A stretch of 50,532 bases of DNA from Azospirillaceae bacterium (lineage in GTDB: Bacteria; Pseudomonadota; Alphaproteobacteria; Azospirillales; Azospirillaceae), in assembly GCA_028281465.1 (NCBI GenBank), contig JANQJV010000180.1:1-50532 (forward strand), written 5' to 3'. Positions within the stretch are counted from its first letter, which is position 1. Each line of letters opens with the position of its first letter. Position numbers and translations under genes: made by a program. Below are positions 35,520-44,409 of this stretch, piece by piece. The notes under the pieces were generated by a model that was not told the origin of the DNA, made no database searches, and saw only the letters and a list, made by a program, of their open reading frames with translations.

Positions 35520-35707
35520 GGACTACCCCTGCCGCCAAGCCGCACCGTCCGGAAACGCATGGGCATCTCGGCTGCTCGGCGTCATGGCGATCGAGTAACC
35601 GGGCGCGGTCGGCGGCCCGTAACGCCCGTGTCGGATCACGCACGGGTCAACGAGGTGTTCGTGGCGCATGAAGGTCGTCTCCGTTGCTGGATCGGGTGAC
35701 TGCACGA

Positions 35708-36883
35708 TTACCAACGGATGCCCCGGTCGGCGAGCGAACGCACCAGGTCAACCGTGCCGAAGGTCCAAGGCGGGATGGCGTCGGCCTGACCGACCCGGTT
35801 GGTTAATCGGCCGAGACGGTCCGATGCGATCGCCACCACGTCGCCCGGCTTGTGCGTAAAGCCTTCACCCGGCCGGTCGCGGTCCTGCGTGGGGGCGAAC
35901 AGTGTCCCCGTGAACAGCACCATGCCGTCCGGATACTGGTGACAATCGAATGCCTGGGCCATGAGGTCGACTAGGTCGCGACTGATCTCCGCAACACTGC
36001 TGCGCCCGTCCAAGTGGAAGCCGTCGGCTCCAGCAATGGTCAGGTCGATTTCGGTGCGGCGCAGATGGTCGAGTGTATAGCCGTCATCGAGGAGACGCAG
36101 GAACGGCCCCAGCGAACACGAGCCGTTGTTGTCTTTGGCCCGCCCCAACAGGAGCGCACTGCGGCCTTCCACATCACGCAGATTGACGTCGTTGCCCAGC
36201 GTGGCCGCCACGATCTGCCCGGCCGGATTACCGATCAAAACCAGCTCCGGCTCCGGGTTGTTCCAGGCTGAGCGGGGATGTAGGCCCACGGTGTCGCCGA
36301 ACCCGAGGGACGATAACGGCTGCCCTTTGGTGAATACTTCGGCATCCTCACCCAAGCCGACTTCCAGATACTGGGACCACAGGGTCCGTGCCTGAAGATG
36401 GGCCTTGACCCTGCGGGCTTGTTCGGAACCGGGACGGACGCTGCGGATGTCGCCGGCGACCTCGCGTTCGATCAAGGCGCGCATCTCGGCAGCACGGGCT
36501 GGGTCGCCGTTCGCCATTTCTTCAACCACGCGCTCGAGCATGGAGTTGACGAAGGTCACGCCGCACGCCTTGAGCGCCTGCAGATCGACCGGCGCCAGCA
36601 GGCGGGGCAGCGTGCCGACGACAGCATTGGTGGCCAGGGCGGCGACGGTGGTCAAGACCCCACCCTCGGCCGCCCGCACCCTGCCAACGGGGTCGCCCGA
36701 CCGCAGTAGATGGGTGATGGTCGGCACCGTCGCCGTGATGTCGACCGCTTGTGCGTCGCGCACCGTGATGATGGTCGGTCCCTGGGCCGTCAGGGCACGC
36801 CCCACCAGGACGGCGTCGGCATGATCGGATGGCAGGACACGGCCTGCATCGAACAAGGTCGCTTGGTCGGGACGATCAGTCAT
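35708..36883 (-). CDS. Fumarylacetoacetate hydrolase family protein (COG3970-like)
   Basis: A 391-residue FAH-fold enzyme. The C-terminal catalytic core shows NPEPELVLIGN, TLGNDVNLRDVEGRSALLLG, AKDNNGSCSLGPF and MVLFTGTLFAP, with acidic residues for a divalent metal. The N-terminal ~150 residues are typical of the longer FAH subgroup, which includes 2-keto-3-deoxy-xylonate dehydratase (XylX type). In this operon it probably dehydrates or cleaves a 2-keto-3-deoxy acid made by the enolase-superfamily dehydratase. It overlaps the GntR gene stop by eight bases. It is distinct in length and sequence from the second FAH-like gene at 41205-42200. Confidence 0.83.
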   Translation of the reverse strand: MTDRPDQATLFDAGRVLPSDHADAVLVGRALTAQGPTIITVRDAQAVDITATVPTITHLLRSGDPVGRVRAAEGGVLTTVAALATNAVVGTLPRLLAPVDLQALKACGVTFVNSMLERVVEEMANGDPARAAEMRALIEREVAGDIRSVRPGSEQARRVKAHLQARTLWSQYLEVGLGEDAEVFTKGQPLSSLGFGDTVGLHPRSAWNNPEPELVLIGNPAGQIVAATLGNDVNLRDVEGRSALLLGRAKDNNGSCSLGPFLRLLDDGYTLDHLRRTEIDLTIAGADGFHLDGRSSVAEISRDLVDLMAQAFDCHQYPDGMVLFTGTLFAPTQDRDRPGEGFTHKPGDVVAIASDRLGRLTNRVGQADAIPPWTFGTVDLVRSLADRGIRW

Positions 36884-37607
36884 CAGTTTGGGCGGTTTCC
36901 AGAGGGTTGTAGCCGGAGCGCTGCCAGGCGTGGCTCAGGTGCGCACGCAGGATCGCGGCGAGCCTGGGGCCGTCGCGACTCATCAGCGCCCCGAGCATGT
37001 CTTCGTGTTCGGCCATGGCTTTGGCCCACCGTTCGGCCTTTATGTTGGGCGCGTAGCGCACCCGATAGAGCCGAGCATTGACCATTTCATGCTCTCGAAC
37101 CATAACTGGATTGCGAGTCGAGCGCATGATTGCTGCATGGATTTGCCGATTGAGATGGTAGTAGCTGAGGCGATCGTCGCGCGCGAAGGCCGCCTTCATT
37201 TGATAGGTGAGCGCCGCGATCTGGCGCACCTCCGCCTCGGTGGCACGTTGGCAGGCCAGAGCACCGGCGGCCGATTCCAATATCTCGACGAACTCGATCG
37301 ACGCCAGGATGACGTCGCCGCTATGGCGCGCGACCACCGCACCGCGGTTCAGCTCCTGAACCACCAGCCCCTCCGCGGCCAGCACGGTCAACGCCTGACG
37401 CAAGGGAGTGCGCGAAACGCCGAACGCCTCCGTCAGGGTTCGTTCCGGAATGCGCTGGCCCGGCTTGAGGTCGCCAGTCAGGATCATCTCGCGGATCCGC
37501 TCGACGACGGCGGCGGAGCGTGGGCCGTCCCGCTTGGAGGACGGCGACGGTTCGTCGGCCGCAGGTGTCTGCCACCAATGCAGCGCAGCCGCCGCGGTGT
37601 CAGTCAT
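36876..37607 (-). CDS. GntR-family (FCD) transcriptional regulator
   Basis: A 243-residue repressor. The winged helix-turn-helix spans residues ~30-95 (VVERIREMILTGDLKPGQRI, TLTEAFGVSRTPLRQALTVL), followed by an all-helical FCD ligand-binding domain with HAAIMRSTRNPVM and the closing AMAEHEDMLGALMSRDGPR, carrying the predicted metal-binding His. FCD regulators typically respond to sugar acids or organic acids. It lies inside the operon, overlapping both neighbours by eight bases, so it is co-expressed with the genes it probably controls. The TTGTATACAA palindrome at the operon head is its likely operator. Confidence 0.92.
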   Translation of the reverse strand: MTDTAAAALHWWQTPAADEPSPSSKRDGPRSAAVVERIREMILTGDLKPGQRIPERTLTEAFGVSRTPLRQALTVLAAEGLVVQELNRGAVVARHSGDVILASIEFVEILESAAGALACQRATEAEVRQIAALTYQMKAAFARDDRLSYYHLNRQIHAAIMRSTRNPVMVREHEMVNARLYRVRYAPNIKAERWAKAMAEHEDMLGALMSRDGPRLAAILRAHLSHAWQRSGYNPLETAQTDD

Positions 37608-38274
37608 CGGCCGGCTCCAGGGCGATCACGCGGGCCGGAGCCCCATCGGCCTTGGGAATCTTGAGCGGCAGCGCCATCAGCTCGGTGAACGGCCCGGCAA
37701 CCGCGTCGACATTGCACAAATACTCGACCAGCGTGGTTCCACGGCGCAGCAGCACGTCGTGGGTCACGTGCTGGTCAATCGGTGCCCAACCGCCGGTCAC
37801 CGACAAACGGATCGGATGGTCTTGCGGAAAGTCGAAGGCCACGGCGCGCGGCGCAAAACCAGCCAGCCATTCGGCGGCGTCTCGCGTCAGCCACGGCGCC
37901 TCGGTCCAATAGGCGGGATCGCTCCAGGATCGCTGGCGGTCCCAACAGGTCTTGAGCAACACCAATCCGCCGGCCTGCACGTGCCCACCACGGGCCGTGA
38001 GCCGGTCCGCCGTAATGCCCTCATTCGGCGTGACGTCGGACACATCCACGACCGCGCAGCGGCCACACGTCTGCTCCAGGGAGGTCTCCGCCATGGCGGC
38101 CCCGTCCGACACCATGTGCGCCGGCGCATCCATGTGCGTGAAGGCATGGACCGGCATGGTTACCACCGTCACGCGATACTGGTCACCTTTGATCAGGTCA
38201 CCGCGCACCGCAAACTGCAGCGGCCAGCGAAAATGTTCGTCAATCGGCATGGACAAGTCGACGATCCGGGGCAT
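37600..38274 (-). CDS. Cyclase-family metal hydrolase (kynurenine formamidase-like)
   Basis: A 224-residue protein with the cyclase-family metal-binding motif HAFTHMDAPAHM at residues ~43-54 and a second block FDFPQDHPIR. Related enzymes are metal-dependent amidases or lactonases, including kynurenine formamidase and isatin hydrolase. In a sugar-acid operon a lactone- or amide-opening step is plausible, but the substrate is unknown. The start at 38274 follows GAGGTGACG, five bases beyond the stop of the TRAP permease; the longer frame to 38334 would run into that gene. It overlaps gntR by eight bases. Confidence 0.83.
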   Translation of the reverse strand: MPRIVDLSMPIDEHFRWPLQFAVRGDLIKGDQYRVTVVTMPVHAFTHMDAPAHMVSDGAAMAETSLEQTCGRCAVVDVSDVTPNEGITADRLTARGGHVQAGGLVLLKTCWDRQRSWSDPAYWTEAPWLTRDAAEWLAGFAPRAVAFDFPQDHPIRLSVTGGWAPIDQHVTHDVLLRRGTTLVEYLCNVDAVAGPFTELMALPLKIPKADGAPARVIALEPADD

Positions 38275-38279
38275 GGACG

Positions 38280-39563
38280 TCACCTCGCGTAGAAACCGGG
38301 TAACCAGAGCGACAGCGCTGGTATGTAGATGCACAACAACAAAGCCACCAACAAGGCGACGAGAAACGGTAGGCTCTCACGGACCACCACCTCGGGGCGG
38401 ACCTTGGCGATCGACGCTGATAGATAAATAAGGTAACCCACCGGCGGCGTGCATAGTCCGATCATCAGGTTGATCACCGTAAAGATTCCGAAGTGGATCG
38501 GATCGACCCCCACCTCCACCATTGCCGGCAAGAAGATCGGCACGATGATGATCATGGCCGCCAACGGGTCCATGAATAGGCCCACCATCAGGATGAAGAG
38601 GTTGACCCCCAACAGAAGCAGCCAGGGATTTTCGGTGACCGAAAACAGGAAGGCGGCAACATCGCGACTGATTTGCAGATTGGCGACGATCCAGGCAAAC
38701 AGGGTGGATGCCCCCAGAATCACCATAACGGTGGCCGTGCCGCGCGCGGCCGCGATCAGGGCCTGGCCGCAGTCGGCCCAGGTCAGCTCGCGCAGAATGA
38801 ACTTGCCGAGCAGGAACGCATAGGCAACCGCAACCGCCCCAGCCTCGGTGGCGGTAAAACTGCCGCTCAGAATTCCGCCAATGATGATCAAGGGCGTCAA
38901 CAACGCCAGGAATGCCCGCCAGAAGCTGCGGAGAATGTCGCCGAACGAGGCGGTGTCTTCCCGCGGATAATCTCTTTGGACACTGATCACATAAACCGCC
39001 GCCATCAGGCACAGCCCGATCAGCAAACCGGGCACAACGCCGGCCAAAAACATCTTGCCGACCGACACTTCCGCGAGCACGGCATAAATGATGATCGGAA
39101 TGCTGGGCGGGATGATGGGGCCGATCACCGAGCTGGTCTGGGTGATTGCGGCCGAAAAGCCCGCACCATATCCGCGCTTGACCATGGCCGGAACCATGAC
39201 CGTCCCAACGGCAGCCGTATCGGCGACGGCCGACCCGGAGATTCCGGAAAAGAAGATGCTTGAGACGATATTGACATGTCCCAACCCGCCACGGATATGG
39301 CCGACCAGGCACTGCGCGAAATCGACGATACGCCGGGTGATGCCGCCGCGGTTCATCAACTCGCCGGCCAGAAAGAAGAAAACGATTGCCAGCAGCAGCG
39401 ACTTGTCCATGCCGTTGATGAAAAGTTGCGGCAAAATCACCAGCGGCACGGTGGGGAGAAATAGCACCAACGTGACCACCGACGCCGCCATGATGGCGAA
39501 CACGAGCGGCGTCCCGATGAGAGCGAACAGGATGGTCAGGCCAAGGAGGGCAACCAGGGTCAT
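38280..39563 (-). CDS. dctM: TRAP transporter large permease (DctM), system 1
   Basis: A 427-residue integral membrane protein with ~12 hydrophobic segments, the sodium-coupled channel subunit of a TRAP uptake system. Family blocks include FFLAGELMNRGGITRRIVDF, FSGISGSAVADTAAVGTVM, IGPIIPPSIPIIIYAVLAEV and GLCTPPVGYLIYLSASIA. It overlaps the small permease gene by four bases and works with the DctQ and DctP of the same cluster. The substrate is probably a sugar acid, judged by neighbours. Confidence 0.95.
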   Translation of the reverse strand: MTLVALLGLTILFALIGTPLVFAIMAASVVTLVLFLPTVPLVILPQLFINGMDKSLLLAIVFFFLAGELMNRGGITRRIVDFAQCLVGHIRGGLGHVNIVSSIFFSGISGSAVADTAAVGTVMVPAMVKRGYGAGFSAAITQTSSVIGPIIPPSIPIIIYAVLAEVSVGKMFLAGVVPGLLIGLCLMAAVYVISVQRDYPREDTASFGDILRSFWRAFLALLTPLIIIGGILSGSFTATEAGAVAVAYAFLLGKFILRELTWADCGQALIAAARGTATVMVILGASTLFAWIVANLQISRDVAAFLFSVTENPWLLLLGVNLFILMVGLFMDPLAAMIIIVPIFLPAMVEVGVDPIHFGIFTVINLMIGLCTPPVGYLIYLSASIAKVRPEVVVRESLPFLVALLVALLLCIYIPALSLWLPGFYAR

Positions 39564-40057
39564 GACACGGTTTCCCCGTTGTCACGCGATGCCCGTCCGA
39601 ACCACGTGTCGATCACCTCACCGATGACCGTGAGACCCCACAGGCCTGCGACACCGAGCAGCGGCCAGTACAGCCAGTCCTTGGTGATCGGAATGCCGAT
39701 GAAGCGGTCGCTTGCTTGCAGCGTCAGCACCGTCTGGCCGTGAACGAACAGGAGTGCAAGCATGCTGAGGGCCAGCGCGGCACTGACGATTCGCAAACCC
39801 AGAGCGGCCGGCCTCGGCACGGCGTCCACCAACAGGGTGATGTGCATGTGCGGGGCCCGGATCGCCGCCAAGAGGATCAACCAGATGTACAGCAGTCGGT
39901 TGAGTTCGCCGCTCCACGTCAGCGAGGCGTTGAACACGTCGCGCGCCGCAACCTGGGCCAAAGCAATGCACACGATCGCCACCAGAATGCCCCCGACCGC
40001 GACGTCCAGAATACGGCCGGCGACCGTGGCGACGCGGCCAACCGTGCGATGCACCAC
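39560..40057 (-). CDS. dctQ: TRAP transporter small permease (DctQ), system 1
   Basis: A 165-residue protein with four predicted membrane helices and the DctQ signature region (ARDVFNASLTWSGELNRLLY, then RAPHMHITLLVDAVPR). The start is the GTG at 40057, preceded by GGAGACTTCC at good spacing; a longer frame would begin with TTG at 40093 without a ribosome-binding site. It lies 98 bases after the dctP stop and overlaps dctM by four bases. Confidence 0.9.
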   Translation of the reverse strand: MVHRTVGRVATVAGRILDVAVGGILVAIVCIALAQVAARDVFNASLTWSGELNRLLYIWLILLAAIRAPHMHITLLVDAVPRPAALGLRIVSAALALSMLALLFVHGQTVLTLQASDRFIGIPITKDWLYWPLLGVAGLWGLTVIGEVIDTWFGRASRDNGETVS

Positions 40058-40155
40058 CGGAAGTCTCCATAGGGTGGGTGTCGGTCGGGGCAACGCGAAA
40101 AGGCGCCCCGACCGACGAATGGGCCGACGGCCCGTCCAGTCGGTCCGCCAGGCGG

Positions 40156-41151
40156 CTACTCCGCCTGGGCGACGACCTGGGCGAGCAGATCGCCGCCATG
40201 CTGCTCGATGTACGCAGCCCGGGTGGCCTCGGCCACAGCCTGGCGGAAAGCCGCCACATCAGGGGCGTGGATCACGTCCATGCCAGCGTCGATCATCGCC
40301 TGCAGGCTTTCGTCGTTGCGCTCGGCGTTGAGTGCACGCTCATAGGCTGCCGCCTCCAAAGCCGCCTCGACCAGTGCAGTCTGCTGGTCGCCCGAAAGCG
40401 CCGCGAAGCGGCCCCGGTTCATCACCAGGGGTGCCGCCGTGTAGGCATGGGCCGTCAGCGACAGGTGCGTCTGCACTTCGTGCAGGCGGTTGGCATAGAT
40501 ATGGTTGACCGGGTTCTCCTGGCCGTCGATGGCGCCGGTTTGCAGGGCGGTATACACCTCGCGGAATGGCATCGGCGTTGGGTTGGCACCCAGAATCTGG
40601 AAGGCCAGGACGTGGGCCGGGTTTGGCGTGGTGCGGATTTTAAGGCCCGCCAAGTCGGATGGCGCGCGGATCGGACGGACGGCATTGGTCAGATTGCGGA
40701 AGCCGATCTCCCAGAGCGCCAACCCCTGCAGGCCGGACTCGTTGAGACTGCCAAGCAGCGCTTGGCCAACCGGGCCGTCGAGCACGGCGTAGGCGTGCTC
40801 CTCCGATTGGAACAGGAACGGCAAGTCGAGCAGATTAAGCTGCGGCGCAAAGCCGGTGAAGTAAGGGTTACCAGTCAGCACGATGTCGATGGTGCCGAGC
40901 CGCGCGCCCTCCAACATGGTCGGCGAATTCCCGAGTTCGCCGGCCGGAAAGACGTTCACCTGGAGGGTTCCCTCGGTTTTCTGGGCGACCAATTCGGCAA
41001 ACCGGTCGGCCGCGGCATAGGCGCTGTCGCCGGCCGTACCGTAGTGACCGAAACGCAACACGGTTTGCGCGTTTGCGGTCTGGAACGAACCGACAAAGGC
41101 AGCCAAAGCGGCCGCGATCCCCAGTGTGCGAATGAAGTTTCGACGATGCAC
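40156..41151 (-). CDS. dctP: TRAP transporter solute-binding protein (DctP family), system 1
   Basis: A 331-residue periplasmic binding protein. The N-terminus (MHRRNFIRTLGIAAALAAF) has a Tat-like RRNFIR pattern ahead of a hydrophobic core and an ANAQ cleavage region. The DctP fold is shown by GLKIRTTPNPAHV, which includes the ligand-binding Arg, GANPTPMPFREVYTALQTGA, and IDGQENPVNHIYANRLHEVQ. The start is GTG at 41151, behind GGGAGGAAA; a longer frame runs upstream to 41355 inside the neighbouring gene. It belongs with the DctQ/DctM just downstream. Sequence divergence from the second DctP suggests a different ligand. Confidence 0.94.
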   Translation of the reverse strand: MHRRNFIRTLGIAAALAAFVGSFQTANAQTVLRFGHYGTAGDSAYAAADRFAELVAQKTEGTLQVNVFPAGELGNSPTMLEGARLGTIDIVLTGNPYFTGFAPQLNLLDLPFLFQSEEHAYAVLDGPVGQALLGSLNESGLQGLALWEIGFRNLTNAVRPIRAPSDLAGLKIRTTPNPAHVLAFQILGANPTPMPFREVYTALQTGAIDGQENPVNHIYANRLHEVQTHLSLTAHAYTAAPLVMNRGRFAALSGDQQTALVEAALEAAAYERALNAERNDESLQAMIDAGMDVIHAPDVAAFRQAVAEATRAAYIEQHGGDLLAQVVAQAE

Positions 41152-41204
41152 CGTGTTTCCTCCCAAACTTTTTTTGTTGCCAAGGACACTGCAACAGAAA
41201 TGGG

Positions 41205-42200
41205 TCACATCGACCGAATGACCCACGTATCGGCCGGCACCGTTTTCCGCCGGTTCCTTAAAGGATGGCCGAACAGGGCGCAGGCGATCTCGAAAACGTC
41301 CCCATCCCGGGTCCGCACGCCATCGGCGAAGCTCAGCGTCGCCGTGCCAAAGCAATGGACGTGGACATCGCCGGGCCAGCGGAACGGGGCGTATTTGAAG
41401 TGATGCTGTTCCAAGTTAGCCAGCGTGTGCGACATGTTGGCCTCACCGCTCAGGAACGGCTTCTCCCAGACCACAGCGCCGTCGCGGCGGATACGGGAGG
41501 TTCCCTCGATATGGGCCGGCAGATCACCGACCAGCAATTCCGGGCCGAACGCCAGAGGGCGCAGCTTCGAATGGGCCAGATACAAGTAGTTCTGCCGCTC
41601 CATCACATGGTCCGAAAACTCGTTGGCGAGCGCAAAACCGATCCGGTACGGGGTGCCGTTGTCAGCGATCATATAGACGCCGGCAATCTCCGGCTCTTCG
41701 CCGCCGTCGAGGGCGAAGGCCGGTGACCATAAATCCTGTTCCGGCGCCACCAACCATCGGCCGTCGCCTTTGTAGAACCACTCGGGCTGCACGCCGATCT
41801 CGTCCGGTGCCGGTTTGCCGCCGTCAAGCCCCAGCCGGAACATGCGCATGCTGTCGGTCTCCGGCGCCTCCGCCTTGGCATGCATAGCCTGGCGGGTCTC
41901 CGCCGAACCAAGATGGGTGAGACCAGTGCCCGTTATCAGCAGATGTGCCGGATCAGGATGGGTGAGCGGCGGCAGCACACGCTTCGCGGCGATCAGAGCG
42001 TCATAGTCCGGACCATGGTCCTGGCCGCGGTCGGCCACCAAATCGGCAAGACGTCGACCGGTGGCCAGTGCGTCGCACACAAGGGCATAGGTGGTGGCAT
42101 AGCCCGCAATCGGGCGCAGACCGTCGCCAGTAACCTGAGCGACCGCGGTGGTGCCGTCCTCGAGGCGATACTGGATCAGGCGAAGCGGCCAGTCGGTCAT
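41205..42200 (-). CDS. AraD1/GguC-like FAH-fold protein
   Basis: A 331-residue protein of the fumarylacetoacetate hydrolase superfamily resembling the AraD1/GguC group. Blocks include [71 protein letters not shown] and [12 protein letters not shown]. AraD1-type proteins are linked to 2-keto-3-deoxy-L-arabinonate dehydration and to sugar-acid gene clusters. In this operon it probably acts just after the RhmD-like dehydratase, whose gene it overlaps by four bases. Specificity is inferred only. Confidence 0.83.
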   Translation of the reverse strand: MTDWPLRLIQYRLEDGTTAVAQVTGDGLRPIAGYATTYALVCDALATGRRLADLVADRGQDHGPDYDALIAAKRVLPPLTHPDPAHLLITGTGLTHLGSAETRQAMHAKAEAPETDSMRMFRLGLDGGKPAPDEIGVQPEWFYKGDGRWLVAPEQDLWSPAFALDGGEEPEIAGVYMIADNGTPYRIGFALANEFSDHVMERQNYLYLAHSKLRPLAFGPELLVGDLPAHIEGTSRIRRDGAVVWEKPFLSGEANMSHTLANLEQHHFKYAPFRWPGDVHVHCFGTATLSFADGVRTRDGDVFEIACALFGHPLRNRRKTVPADTWVIRSM

Positions 42201-43369
42201 GACACCACCCGAAACGAAGCGGCATGCCTTTGCGAGAGATTGATGCCGAGGCCGGGCACGTCATCGGCGAGATCGATAGAGCCATCCGACGGCTCCGGTT
42301 CGCCATCGAACAGGTAATAGAACAATTCGTTACCGATCTCGACGTCGTGGACGGGGAAGTACTCCGACAGCGGGCAATTCAGGTTGGCCATCGTCACGTG
42401 ATAGTTATGCATCTGTCCGGCGTGCGGAATCACCGGGATGCCATACGCTTCGGCCAGGGCATTGATCTTCTGCGCCGCCGTAATGCCGCCGACCCGGTTG
42501 GTGTCGTATTGGATGACGTCGATCGCACCGGCATCGAGCAGGTGCTTGAAGCCATACAGGGTGAATTCGTGCTCGCCACCCGAGATTGGAACACTGCCGA
42601 GCGCGCGCAGCTCGGCATAGCCGCCGATGTCGTCCGGAATGACCGGCTCCTCCAGCCAGCGCGGTTCGTAGTCGGCCAGTTTCGGCAGCATGCGGCGGGC
42701 GTAGTCCAGGGTCCAGCCCATATACGCCTCGCACATCAGGTCGCGGTCGGGCCCGATCACCTCGCGAACGGTCCGCACGAGGTCCAGATTGCGGCGCATT
42801 CCCGCGGGGCCGTCCGCAGGCCCCCAGCCGAAACGCATCTTCACGGCTTGGAACCCCGCATCGACATACCGCTGCGCCTCCGCCGCCAGGGCATCGAGCG
42901 GTTGGCTGTAGAGCTTGCTGGCATAGCAGGGGATCTTCGCTTTGGTACGGCCACCCAGCAACTTGAACACCGGCTTACCGACGGCTTTGCCCAGGATATC
43001 CCAGATGGCCAGATCAACCGCGCTGATCGCCGCCATGCCAATGCCCTTGCGGCCCCAAGCCATGGTCTGGCGATACATGCGCTGCCAGACATACTCGGTG
43101 TCCCACGGGTCCTGGCCGATCACCAGCGGCGCAAGATGACGTTCGATGATGGTCTTGGCAACCTGCGGCGCCAGCGCACAATTGCCCAGCCCGATGAGGC
43201 CGTTATCGGTTTCAACCTCGCACACCAGCCAGCTATGGAAGCGGAACGAGGCCATGGCATCGCCGCGATCGGGCAGGGCGTTCATCGGGTTGGTGCAGAA
43301 GTTCTGCTGGGGTGGAACGGTTCTCCCCTGCCATTCGTAGACCGTCGCACGGATTGCCTTGATTTTCAT
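42197..43369 (-). CDS. Enolase-superfamily sugar acid dehydratase (rhamnonate dehydratase-like)
   Basis: A 390-residue mandelate-racemase/muconate-lactonizing-type enzyme close in pattern to L-rhamnonate dehydratase: [76 protein letters not shown] and [20 protein letters not shown] with the catalytic His. It removes water from an aldonate to give a 2-keto-3-deoxy acid. The first metal-ligand position reads LMCEAYMGW, with Glu where rhamnonate dehydratase has Asp, so the substrate may differ. The start at 43369 follows GGAGAAAG. It is 17 bases downstream of the PdxA-like gene. Confidence 0.88.
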   Translation of the reverse strand: MKIKAIRATVYEWQGRTVPPQQNFCTNPMNALPDRGDAMASFRFHSWLVCEVETDNGLIGLGNCALAPQVAKTIIERHLAPLVIGQDPWDTEYVWQRMYRQTMAWGRKGIGMAAISAVDLAIWDILGKAVGKPVFKLLGGRTKAKIPCYASKLYSQPLDALAAEAQRYVDAGFQAVKMRFGWGPADGPAGMRRNLDLVRTVREVIGPDRDLMCEAYMGWTLDYARRMLPKLADYEPRWLEEPVIPDDIGGYAELRALGSVPISGGEHEFTLYGFKHLLDAGAIDVIQYDTNRVGGITAAQKINALAEAYGIPVIPHAGQMHNYHVTMANLNCPLSEYFPVHDVEIGNELFYYLFDGEPEPSDGSIDLADDVPGLGINLSQRHAASFRVVS

Positions 43370-43386
43370 AGACTTTCTCCGCTGGC

Positions 43387-44409
43387 TCACGCCGCCATCC
43401 GCGTCGCGCGGCGACGTTTGGCCATTTCGCACACAATGGAGAAGGCCGCCCGAGTTGCGCCAAGGTTGGCAATGCCCCGGCCTGCGATGTCGTAGGCGGT
43501 GCCGTGGGCCGGCGTGGTCACGGGGATCGGCAGGCCGCCCTGGACCGTAACGCCGCGATCAAACCCCATCAGCTTCATGGCGATCTGACCCTGATCATGG
43601 TACATGGTCACGATGGCATCGACCTCGCCAGCCTTGGCCTTGAGAAAGATGGTGTCGGACGGCCACGGCCCGGTGACATCGATCTGATAGCGCGCGGCGG
43701 CGTCCACCCCTGGGCGGATCACGTCGATCTCTTCGCGACCGAAGTTGCCGCCGTCACCGGCATGGGGGTTGAGCGCACAAACCGCGATGCGGGGGCGCTC
43801 GAAACCGGCCTGGCGCATGGTGCGATCGGTGAATCGGACCGCATCCACCACCTTCCCGGTGGTGATGGCCGCCGGAACATCCTTGAGCGCGATGTGGCTG
43901 GTCACCCGCGTGGTCCAGAGCCGATCCAGAACGTTGATCTCGCTCACATAGCCAGGATGCTTCAGGAACGACTGCATGTAGTGCAGTTCGTCGTCATGGC
44001 CAAGGCCGGCCTTGTGCATCGCCTCCTTGTTGAACGGACCAAAGCAGACGCCGTCCACCACCCCGTCGCGGGCCAGAGCGAGGGCACGGTCGAGCACGCG
44101 CAGGGCGCTGCGCCCGCCCGCTTCGGTCGCCCGGGATACTGTGATGTCCTCTGGTGCGATGGTGTCCATGGCGACGAAACCAACGCCGCCGGTCCAATCC
44201 GCGATGCCATCGGCTGGAACCGGCACAAAGGACAGCGGCAGGCCGGTTTGTTGTTCGCCCAGGGCCAACACGTGACGGTCGCCAACCAACAACACGTCGG
44301 CTTGCGCCGTCGTCTCCTGAGCCTGTAGCAGCTTGAGCACAAGTTCCGGCCCAATACCACCGGGATCGCCGGCGATCAGCGCCACCCGCGGCTTTTCGAG
44401 GTTGGTCAT
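43387..44409 (-). CDS. PdxA-like 4-phospho-hydroxyacid dehydrogenase
   Basis: A 340-residue NAD-dependent oxidative decarboxylase of the PdxA family. [20 protein letters not shown] opens the fold. The three metal-binding His lie in TSHIALKDV, in MYHDQGQ and in [13 protein letters not shown], and [16 protein letters not shown] is conserved. In catabolic operons PdxA2-type enzymes oxidise 4-phospho-D-threonate or -erythronate rather than making vitamin B6. The partner DUF1537 kinase usually found with PdxA2 is absent from this operon, so another phosphorylated or unphosphorylated hydroxyacid must be considered. It overlaps the dctM stop by four bases. Confidence 0.9.
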   Translation of the reverse strand: MTNLEKPRVALIAGDPGGIGPELVLKLLQAQETTAQADVLLVGDRHVLALGEQQTGLPLSFVPVPADGIADWTGGVGFVAMDTIAPEDITVSRATEAGGRSALRVLDRALALARDGVVDGVCFGPFNKEAMHKAGLGHDDELHYMQSFLKHPGYVSEINVLDRLWTTRVTSHIALKDVPAAITTGKVVDAVRFTDRTMRQAGFERPRIAVCALNPHAGDGGNFGREEIDVIRPGVDAAARYQIDVTGPWPSDTIFLKAKAGEVDAIVTMYHDQGQIAMKLMGFDRGVTVQGGLPIPVTTPAHGTAYDIAGRGIANLGATRAAFSIVCEMAKRRRATRMAA

